NCBI GenBank assembly: GCA_029077775.1
Contig: JAQNCU010000026.1
Coordinates: forward strand, 1 to 15,622
Reading direction: 5' to 3'
DNA length: 15,622 bases
From: Acidocella sp.
GTDB taxonomy: Bacteria > Pseudomonadota > Alphaproteobacteria > Acetobacterales > Acetobacteraceae
Each line of letters begins with the position of its first letter. Position 1 is the first letter of the stretch. Position numbers and translations under genes: made by a program. The notes below the pieces were generated by a model. It saw nothing but the letters and a program-made list of their open reading frames with translations, was not told where the DNA came from and made no database searches. Of the stretch, positions 7,552 to 13,813 are shown piece after piece.

Positions 7552-7652
7552 AAATTTTTACCACGCATCTAAATGATCAATCATAAGGCAAGCAACGCGC
7601 CGCAAAAGTCCAGCAAAAGGATTTTTTGCCATGCCACACATCGCGCACCCGA

Positions 7653-8612
7653 TTATCCGGCAGCCTCTGCCGTTAGGGGCGCCGTATCGATGAGTCGCTC
7701 AATCAATTGGCGCAGCATCGCAATCTCGCCGGGTGCCAAACGGTCCTCGATTCGGGCCTGGCTCGCCTGGGCTACAGCGATCAACTCAATCACCATCTGC
7801 CGCCCCGTCGCCGTAAGATGCACGCGGCCATCGGTAAGCCGCAGCAATCCGCGCAGTTCTAAGTCTTCCACGGCGCGCGGTGCCACCTCCACGCCACCAC
7901 GCGCCGCCCGTGCGACCAGCGTCTCCAATGTACAGTCGTCGTCAATACCCAGCACGGTCAGAATTGTGTAGTCCGTGCCGCGTAAACCGCGTTTGCGATA
8001 TTCCCGACGAATATCATTGAACAACTCATAATGCGCCCGGCCAAGATAGTGCCCGAGAAAGTGCCTGCCAAATTTAGTGTCATCGGCGGCATAGGGCGCG
8101 ACCGCCGCCGCCGGTTCGAGCACGCGCGCATAGCGGCCCTGGTGAAAGGCGAGCGGTGCGCGCTGTGCGCGCTCGAATGCGGTCACGGCCCCGACAAAAA
8201 TCGCGTGATCACCACCCTCATATTCGAATGCGGTCCGGCAGATAAAACGGGCGGCACATCCATCGATCAACGGTATCCCGCCAGGGCCAAGGCTGACCTC
8301 CAGCCCGGCAAATTTGTCGATGCCGCGTTTGGCAAATCGGCCTGATAACACCTCCTGCTCAGATGCCAAAACATGCACGGCCCACCATGGCGCCTGGCGA
8401 AAGGCGGGCAGACTACCCGAGTTCAACCCCAGGCTCCAAAGCACCATCGGCGGTTCGAGCGAAACCGAGTTGAAGCTGTTGGCTGTTAACCCAACAAAAT
8501 TTCCCTCAGGATCGCAGGTGGTGACGATCGTAACGCCGGTAATGAACGACCCGAGTGCGTTGCGAAACGCGACCGGGTCGATTTGTTCCAAACCTTTAAC
8601 AGCATCGGACAT
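7653..8612 (-). CDS. Flavin reductase with C-terminal MarR-like domain (C1-HPAH type)
   Basis: A 319-residue two-domain protein. Residues about 13-165 form an HpaC-like flavin reductase that would supply reduced FMN/FAD from NAD(P)H: SFITGVTIVTT (22-32), GLTANSFNSVSLEPP (41-55) and GGDHAIFVGAV (133-143) are its signatures. Residues about 185-310 look like a MarR-type winged helix (LFNDIRREYRKRGLRGTDYT, then ARGGVEVAPRAVEDLELRGL and the wing DGRVHLTATGRQM). The same architecture is known in the reductase C1 of Acinetobacter baumannii p-hydroxyphenylacetate hydroxylase, where the C-terminal domain is autoinhibitory and senses the aromatic substrate. It starts 12 bases after the acyl-CoA synthetase stop, with GAGGG nine bases before the ATG. 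No flavin-dependent monooxygenase partner is in the window. The MarR-like part could be a regulatory module rather than a DNA binder. Confidence 0.92.
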   Translation of the reverse strand: MSDAVKGLEQIDPVAFRNALGSFITGVTIVTTCDPEGNFVGLTANSFNSVSLEPPMVLWSLGLNSGSLPAFRQAPWWAVHVLASEQEVLSGRFAKRGIDKFAGLEVSLGPGGIPLIDGCAARFICRTAFEYEGGDHAIFVGAVTAFERAQRAPLAFHQGRYARVLEPAAAVAPYAADDTKFGRHFLGHYLGRAHYELFNDIRREYRKRGLRGTDYTILTVLGIDDDCTLETLVARAARGGVEVAPRAVEDLELRGLLRLTDGRVHLTATGRQMVIELIAVAQASQARIEDRLAPGEIAMLRQLIERLIDTAPLTAEAAG

Positions 8613-8624
8613 GGCTACAGACCC

Positions 8625-10142
8625 TCATTGTAACAGATTTTCAGGCGTCACCCCAAGTGCGGCGACCCGCCGTTCTCGCCAGGCGGAACGCCTCACCTTT
8701 CCAGCTTCGTCACGCACAGGCTCGGTGACCATATCATAACTACGCGGATGTTTAGGTCGGGCGAGGCGCGTGCTGACAAATTCGCGCAACGACGCTTCAA
8801 ATCCAGGCTCCGGTCCGGGCAATGCCACCTGCACAAAAGCGTGAAGCGCCTGCCCCAAATCGGCATCCGGGCTACCGACAACGGCGCTTGAAATCACACC
8901 TGGGAACGCATCAATCACGGCCTCGATTTCGGCTGGATAAAAATTTACGCCGCCGGAAATGATCATGTCAGTACGTCGATCGGCAATGAAAAGATAGCCT
9001 TCATCATCGAGCCAGCCATAATCCCCGAACGATGTCCAATCGCCATGCCGCCGGGGTTCAGCGCCGATGTAAGCGAAGGTGGCGGGCTTTCCCGGTATGC
9101 GAAAATAGATCTCACCGATAGAGAATGCGGGCAGTATCTCTCCCGCTTCATTAAAAATCGCCATCTGCGTGCCGGGTGCCGTACGTCCGACAGAACCGGG
9201 ATGCGCCATCCACTCGGCACCGCCAATGAAGGTCGCGCCGATCCGCTCAGTACCGCCATAAACCTCCCAAATCACATCAGGCCCCAACCAGTCAATCCAG
9301 AAGCGTTTAACCCAGGCGGGACAGGGGGCGGCCATATGGACCACACTCTTTAATTCTGAGATGTCATAATTCGCGATAATTTCCGGTGGAAGATGGGCAA
9401 TCCGCGCCATCATGGTTGGCACCATATAAGCCCAGTTAGCCTTATGCATGGCCAGAAGTTTGATAAATTGTTCCGGATCGAACGAGCCAGCCTCAATTAT
9501 ATGGCCGCCCTGCGCGATGGCTGGCAGCATCGTGCCAAATGGCCCGCTATGATAAAGTGGTGCAGGGTTGACGATGATGGAGCGCGGCAATCGACGGCGG
9601 CCCTCCTTGTCAGGCCCCCAAATCGCGGGGTTGGGGTCAACAACCAATTTAGGCCGCCCCGTGCTGCCGCCACTGGTCGAGACCTTCCAAGAGGCCGCAA
9701 ACGCAGGCGGCAACGGCGCATCGGAAAATGCGTTGTCGAGCAATGCGGGCTGTGTGACGCCCTGGTGGCCGGACTCCCCAATGACCAGCTTTGGTTTGCC
9801 TAACGCAAGGATCGCCGCGAATTCTGGCTCGGTCAGTCGATAGCTCACATGGCCGGGTGTGGCGCCGAGTTTCCAGACCGCAAACACGCACTCATAATAG
9901 GCGAGGCCATTCGGCAGTGCGAGAAATACAACATCATTTTGTCTGACGCCAAGTGCGGCCAGCCAGCGCGCGCGGCGGTTGGACGCACGATCCAGGTCCG
10001 AAAAACGCCATGTAATACCACCCGCCGTAACCGCCGGTGCATTGGGCGCCAACGCCGCCTGTGCCGTAATCAATGCACCCAACGGTGCACCCGTGACCGG
10101 CTGCCCGGTTGGATCGACCAGTGTTGAAAAATCCGTACTCAT
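8625..10142 (-). CDS. AMP-forming acyl-CoA synthetase (bile-acid/steroid-CoA ligase-like)
   Basis: A complete 505-residue adenylate-forming ligase making a CoA thioester from a carboxylic acid. Motifs in order: KVSTSGGSTGRPKLVV (153-168, AMP-binding loop), EVYGGTERIGATFI (293-306), FGDYGWLDDEGYLFIADRR (372-390), and ISGGVNFYPAEIEAVI (395-410). The catalytic lysine is K482 in RDEAGKVRRS. The SGGSTG form of the loop, instead of SGTTG, and the compact length recall the BaiB-like and steroid-acid ligase group, but this is only an impression from sequence. The start overlaps the stop of the upstream crotonase by four bases (ATGA), so they are coupled, and the flavin reductase follows 12 bases downstream. 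It is the second synthetase in the window; the two differ in the AMP-binding loop and probably have different substrates. The remainder is free of odd features. Confidence 0.95.
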   Translation of the reverse strand: MSTDFSTLVDPTGQPVTGAPLGALITAQAALAPNAPAVTAGGITWRFSDLDRASNRRARWLAALGVRQNDVVFLALPNGLAYYECVFAVWKLGATPGHVSYRLTEPEFAAILALGKPKLVIGESGHQGVTQPALLDNAFSDAPLPPAFAASWKVSTSGGSTGRPKLVVDPNPAIWGPDKEGRRRLPRSIIVNPAPLYHSGPFGTMLPAIAQGGHIIEAGSFDPEQFIKLLAMHKANWAYMVPTMMARIAHLPPEIIANYDISELKSVVHMAAPCPAWVKRFWIDWLGPDVIWEVYGGTERIGATFIGGAEWMAHPGSVGRTAPGTQMAIFNEAGEILPAFSIGEIYFRIPGKPATFAYIGAEPRRHGDWTSFGDYGWLDDEGYLFIADRRTDMIISGGVNFYPAEIEAVIDAFPGVISSAVVGSPDADLGQALHAFVQVALPGPEPGFEASLREFVSTRLARPKHPRSYDMVTEPVRDEAGKVRRSAWRERRVAALGVTPENLLQ

Positions 10143-10906
10143 GCGCCGATGAAGTTGGCCCGCCGCCTCTCGTTGAACGAGAGCGTCCCTTCCTTGAAAT
10201 CCTCTGTCTGTACCATCAAAGGTTGCATATTTTCTTCCAGGTCGAGCGCCTGATCCAGCGTTTGCGCACTGGCCGCGTCGAACTGCCGCTTCGCCATGCC
10301 GAGCGCGATGGTCGGTGCCGTGGCGAAGCCGCTGGCCATCTCCATAGCGCGGGAATGAACTGCCTCAGCGGGCAAAGCCTGGAAGGCCAGACCCAGACTG
10401 ACAGCTTCAATGCCTGAGACAAAGCGACCAGAATACATAATTTCCTTGGCGCGCTGCAGCCCGACATATCTGGTGAGCAAATACGCAGCACCGCCATCCG
10501 GTGCCAAGCCTATATGGCGAAAGGCAAACTGAAACCTTGCATCCTCAGCCGCCACAACAAAATCACATGTCAGGGCCAGCGACCAGGACATACCGATACA
10601 GTTGCCCCTTACGGCGGCGATGACCGGCTTATCGATATTGGCGACCGCACGCACCATGCGGTGCATGTGCCGCATACGCATGAGCGAACCCGGAATACCA
10701 CCACCACCCATTTCAGAGACATCCGCGCCAGCACTGAAATCGCCACCCTCGCCGGTAAGGATCACGGCGCGCACCGCGTCATCATCCTGCAGCGCGCGAA
10801 ACGCCAGCTCAATATCGGTTCGCATCGCCAGTGTAATCGCATTTTTTCGCGCTGGCCGGTCGATCGTCACGGTCGCGACGCCACCTGTGATTTCAGTCCT
10901 GATCAT
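10139..10906 (-). CDS. Crotonase-family enoyl-CoA isomerase/hydratase (PaaG-like active site)
   Basis: A 255-residue crotonase-fold enzyme acting on an unsaturated acyl-CoA. Family segments are VTIDRPARKNAITLAMR (13-29), GEGGDFSAGADVSEM (52-66) and PVIAAVRGNCIGMSWSLALT (94-113). The first hydratase glutamate is replaced (GMSWSLAL). The loop FRHIGLAPDGGAAYLLTRYVG (129-149) carries D137 at the position of the catalytic Asp of the isomerase PaaG. A double-bond isomerase is thus somewhat more likely than a hydratase. The ATG at 10906 is 13 bases after the stop of the large acyl-CoA dehydrogenase, with GGGA about ten bases upstream. Its stop overlaps the synthetase start by four bases. Together with these two neighbours it would act on the same CoA intermediate. 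Confidence 0.92.
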   Translation of the reverse strand: MIRTEITGGVATVTIDRPARKNAITLAMRTDIELAFRALQDDDAVRAVILTGEGGDFSAGADVSEMGGGGIPGSLMRMRHMHRMVRAVANIDKPVIAAVRGNCIGMSWSLALTCDFVVAAEDARFQFAFRHIGLAPDGGAAYLLTRYVGLQRAKEIMYSGRFVSGIEAVSLGLAFQALPAEAVHSRAMEMASGFATAPTIALGMAKRQFDAASAQTLDQALDLEENMQPLMVQTEDFKEGTLSFNERRRANFIGA

Positions 10907-10919
10907 TCAATGACGTCCC

Positions 10920-12128
10920 TTATAAGCCCAACACGGTTTTGGCGATTATCGTTCGCAAAATTTCGCTACTGCCCCCGTAAATCGTCGTCGCACGGCGGAA
11001 CATGTAGCGGGAAAGCACGCCAGCGGCATGCTCCGGCGCGGGCGGCACAGGGGCGACCACAGCCATGTTATCGTGCCCCTCCACGTCCGGGTACACCGCC
11101 ATACCGTAATCACCAAGCGCCTCGGTCATCAACTCGGTCACGCGCTGGCGCAATTCCGAGCCGCGCAGCTTCAAAACCGAGCCTACGGCATTAATTTCCG
11201 GGTCATCCTCGGCCATATGCAACACCCGCAACACGGATGTTTCAAGCGCCATCGCGTCGATCTCAAGCCGCGCCACTTTCGCCATAAAGAGCGGGTCATG
11301 AGAAAGGCTAACACCCGCACGCACCCCGGCTTTCACCAGTGCCTTTAATTCTTGGATTTCATGAAGCGTATGCGGGACTTCCGCGCTCATTGTCCGCTCA
11401 TTGACCAGCAAAAATTTCGCGTAACCCCAACCTTTATTCAATTCGCCGACGATGTTCTCAACTGGCACGCGAACATCCTGAAAAAAAACCTCATTTACCG
11501 AGTATCCCTCGTTGATCGAATAGATCGGCCGCACAGTTAGTCCGGGTGATTTCATGTCGATCAGCAAAAACGATATGCCAGCCTGCGGCTTTACTTTAGA
11601 ATCTGTGCGCACCAGCGCAAACATCATATCTGCGCGCTGCGCTTCAGACGTCCAGATTTTCTGACCATTCACAACAAAATCGTCGCCATCCCGGACCGCC
11701 GTGGTCTTCAGAGACGCGAGGTCGGAACCCGAATTAGGCTCCGAAAATCCTTGACACCAAAATTCATCAGCATTGCGAATGGCGGGCAGATAGCGCGCCT
11801 TCTGGGCCTCGGTCGCAAAGGTATAGATCACAGGCCCGACCAACGCCATCGCCGCCTGGTCTTCCACGGGGCAACCCGCCAGGCGCAGTTCCCTCTGGAA
11901 AATATAGCGTTGCAGCGGCGTGAAGCCCGGACCGCCATAAGCCTGCGGCCAATTCGGCACGGCCCAGCCCTTGGCGTTCAAAATCCGCGTCCAAACCTGA
12001 ATATCCTCCCGCGACGCATGATAGCCCTTAAGACCGCGCCGGGCGATATCCTCGGGGAGGTGCGCCACGATAAACGTCCGCACCATGTCGCGAAAGGCCA
12101 CATCATCGTTTGATTGGGTCAGATCCAT
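10920..12128 (-). CDS. Acyl-CoA dehydrogenase, large-subunit type (FadE-like)
   Basis: A 402-residue FAD-dependent acyl-CoA dehydrogenase, the first gene of the minus-strand run. Signatures are WPQAYGGPGFTPLQRYIF (60-77), WCQGFSEPNSGSDLASLKT (124-142, FAD and substrate binding), VNGQKIWTSEAQRADMMF (153-170) and the C-terminal RATTIYGGSSEILRTIIAK (379-397). At the point where medium-chain dehydrogenase has its catalytic Glu (IYEGT) this protein has IYGGS, as in many FadE-like enzymes whose base lies elsewhere, so the catalytic residue cannot be assigned from the sequence. The C-terminus matches the larger chain of heteromeric pairs such as PimC and the steroid FadE/ChsE enzymes. A likely partner is the smaller dehydrogenase at 3188-4312. 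GGAAGG six bases before the ATG supports the start. Confidence 0.95.
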   Translation of the reverse strand: MDLTQSNDDVAFRDMVRTFIVAHLPEDIARRGLKGYHASREDIQVWTRILNAKGWAVPNWPQAYGGPGFTPLQRYIFQRELRLAGCPVEDQAAMALVGPVIYTFATEAQKARYLPAIRNADEFWCQGFSEPNSGSDLASLKTTAVRDGDDFVVNGQKIWTSEAQRADMMFALVRTDSKVKPQAGISFLLIDMKSPGLTVRPIYSINEGYSVNEVFFQDVRVPVENIVGELNKGWGYAKFLLVNERTMSAEVPHTLHEIQELKALVKAGVRAGVSLSHDPLFMAKVARLEIDAMALETSVLRVLHMAEDDPEINAVGSVLKLRGSELRQRVTELMTEALGDYGMAVYPDVEGHDNMAVVAPVPPAPEHAAGVLSRYMFRRATTIYGGSSEILRTIIAKTVLGL

Positions 12129-12445
12129 CGAATGCCTTCCACTTCATCCCGGCCGCAACAATGCTGCCGATGGGAGATGTTGATCGTATATGCGATACCG
12201 GGCCCGGCAATGCCATCCCGACGCCGCCATACACGGCAGACCATATCGCGTTTTGTATATCAGAGGACATCGTTTTGGCGAATTCGCGGGTGCGATACCT
12301 CGCCAGGACGGCACGCTGATCGCCTTGCCCTTGAAAGACCGATCTGGCAGCTATTATGCAATAAATGGGGTTAATGTTCGTTTCTCGGCGTTTCGCCGGG
12401 TACTTGCCGCTCATGATACACCAAAACGCTACCAAGGAATGCACG
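12129..12445. promoter_or_regulatory. Divergent intergenic region between the dehydrogenase run and the Rieske run
   Basis: These 317 bases hold no convincing gene and must carry promoters for both directions. Visible structure: an imperfect 14-base palindrome ATCGTATATGCGAT (12183-12196), a perfect palindrome CCGGGCCCGG nearby, and the hexamer GCGATA at 12192-12197 and 12292-12297, with its complement at 12244-12249. The nonamer TGCGATACC occurs at 12191 and again at 12291. A rightward promoter candidate lies at 12331-12357. A leftward candidate, TTCGCC-N17-TATACA on the minus strand, is weak. A 55-codon minus-strand frame ending inside the dehydrogenase gene has no ribosome site and is not called. 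Confidence 0.5.
12331..12357 (+). promoter_or_regulatory. Candidate promoter for the Rieske oxygenase run
   Basis: TTGAAA (12331-12336) and TATTAT (12352-12357) are separated by 15 bases. Both boxes are close to the sigma-70 consensus, but the spacing is one to two bases shorter than ideal. It would give a leader of about 80 bases before the ATG at 12446. Confidence 0.35.
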
Positions 12446-13777
12446 ATGACGCATGTCGAGAGTGACTTTGGATCCATCCATGGTGTCCGGGACGATTATG
12501 TTCCTAAAGATAGCTATTTGAGCCGTGAATTCGCGGCTCTGGAGAAAGAGAAACTATGGCCCCGGGTTTGGCAAATCGCGTGCCGGCTCGAGGAAGTGCC
12601 CAAAATTGGGGATTATGTCACCTTTGAGGTCATCGACGAGTCCATTATCATCGTCCGAACCAGCGAAACCGAGGTTAAAGCTTTCTACAATGCCTGCCAG
12701 CATCGCGGTCGCAAGCTAACCGAGGGCTGCGGACATACGGTGAAACTTTTTTGTCGATACCATGGCTGGCGCTGGAACCTTGACGGCTCGGTGGACGAGG
12801 TCATCGATCGGGAAGATTGGGGTAATGCGTTACAGGATCCGGACCTGCAACTCAAAGGCCCCCTGATCGATTTCTGGGGCGGTTGGGTGTTCATTAATAT
12901 GGACCGGACTGCCCAGCCATTGCTGGATTATCTGTCGCCGGTGGCGGAGGTTTTCAAAAACTACGAATTCGAAAAGTTACGGTATCGCTGGTACAAAACC
13001 ACCATTCTGCCCTGCAACTGGAAGGTGGCGCTCGAAGCCTTCGACGAAGCCTATCATGTGCAGACCACGCATAGGCAGATATTGCCCGTGAACGACGATG
13101 CCACCGGCAGCGACAGTTTTGGCAAGCACGGCATGTTTTTCTCCTCGCCGGAAAATCGTCCCTTCGGTCTGCCGTCGCGGCGCCTGAATATGCCTGTGCC
13201 GAATGATACACGCGGCGTGACCGCAGCTTTTTTTGAGATGATGGAGCGTGATCTGAAGGCCATTGTGTCGATCAACGCGCTGAACGCCGCGCGCAAGCTC
13301 GTGACCGAGGGTAAGCCTGGGACCCATATGGATGTGCTGACGCAGCTTGGCGGGTTCCAGGTCGGGGCTGCGCTGGCCGAGGGGTCAGGCTGGCCAATGG
13401 AGCTTTCACCCGCGGAAATGCTAAAAGCCGGGCTGGATTGGCACGTTTTTCCCAACCACGTTTTTCTGCCCGCACCTGATGCGATGTTGGCCTACCGCGC
13501 CCGCCCCAATGGCGATGACCCGGATAGTTGTATCTTTGATGTTTGGTCACTGATGCGCTACGCGCCCGGCGCGGAGCCGCCGATCAAGCGGGAATTCTAT
13601 CCGAAATGGCAAGAACATGACGGGTGGGGGCTCATTTTAACACAGGATTTCAATAATTTGGCCGAAGTTCAGAACGGCATGAAATCCCGCGGGTTTCAAG
13701 CGGCGCGTCCCAGCCCGGTGCAGGAACGTGCTATCTCCAATTTTCACCGGACGCTCCGCAATTACGTGTTGGGCTAA
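12446..13777 (+). CDS. Rieske non-heme iron oxygenase, alpha (oxygenase) subunit
   Basis: A 443-residue terminal oxygenase that would hydroxylate its substrate with O2 and electrons delivered through a Rieske [2Fe-2S] centre. The Rieske ligands are C84-x-H86 (ACQHRG) and C103-x2-H106 (CRYHGW). The catalytic domain has NWKVALEAFDEAYHVQTTH (191-209), with iron ligands H204 and H209, and probably D401 in ILTQDFNNLAEVQ. E201 is at the place of the residue bridging subunits in naphthalene dioxygenase. The frame is open upstream to 12365, but the ATG at 12446 follows AAGGAA by about six bases and begins at the family's usual point. No beta subunit, ferredoxin or reductase is adjacent. A KstD-like dehydrogenase follows after 36 bases. 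It is longer than typical KshA, so a ketosteroid 9-alpha-hydroxylase is possible but not favoured. Confidence 0.96.
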   Translation: MTHVESDFGSIHGVRDDYVPKDSYLSREFAALEKEKLWPRVWQIACRLEEVPKIGDYVTFEVIDESIIIVRTSETEVKAFYNACQHRGRKLTEGCGHTVKLFCRYHGWRWNLDGSVDEVIDREDWGNALQDPDLQLKGPLIDFWGGWVFINMDRTAQPLLDYLSPVAEVFKNYEFEKLRYRWYKTTILPCNWKVALEAFDEAYHVQTTHRQILPVNDDATGSDSFGKHGMFFSSPENRPFGLPSRRLNMPVPNDTRGVTAAFFEMMERDLKAIVSINALNAARKLVTEGKPGTHMDVLTQLGGFQVGAALAEGSGWPMELSPAEMLKAGLDWHVFPNHVFLPAPDAMLAYRARPNGDDPDSCIFDVWSLMRYAPGAEPPIKREFYPKWQEHDGWGLILTQDFNNLAEVQNGMKSRGFQAARPSPVQERAISNFHRTLRNYVLG

Positions 13778-13798
13778 AGCATTGTTGCTGTGGTTTTT

Positions 13799-13804
13799 GG
13801 GGAG
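13799..13804 (+). promoter_or_regulatory. Ribosome binding site that decides the start of the FAD dehydrogenase
   Basis: GGGGAG, nine bases before the ATG at 13814. Using the GTG at 13790 instead would put this element inside the coding region, so the ATG is preferred. Confidence 0.6.
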
Positions 13805-13813
13805 TTGACCGGG

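Noticed and set aside
7613..7629. GCAAAA-N5-TTTTGC hairpin between the flavin reductase and the crotonase.
   Set aside because: The stem is short and AT-rich with no following T-run, so it is not a convincing terminator.
12207..12216. Perfect palindrome CCGGGCCCGG as an operator.
   Set aside because: A short GC-only palindrome is expected by chance in this composition and is not repeated elsewhere in the region.
12103..12270. A 55-codon minus-strand frame (MSSDIQNAIWSAVYGG...) in the divergent region.
   Set aside because: No ribosome site precedes the ATG, it overlaps the dehydrogenase gene by 26 bases, and it matches nothing I recognise.
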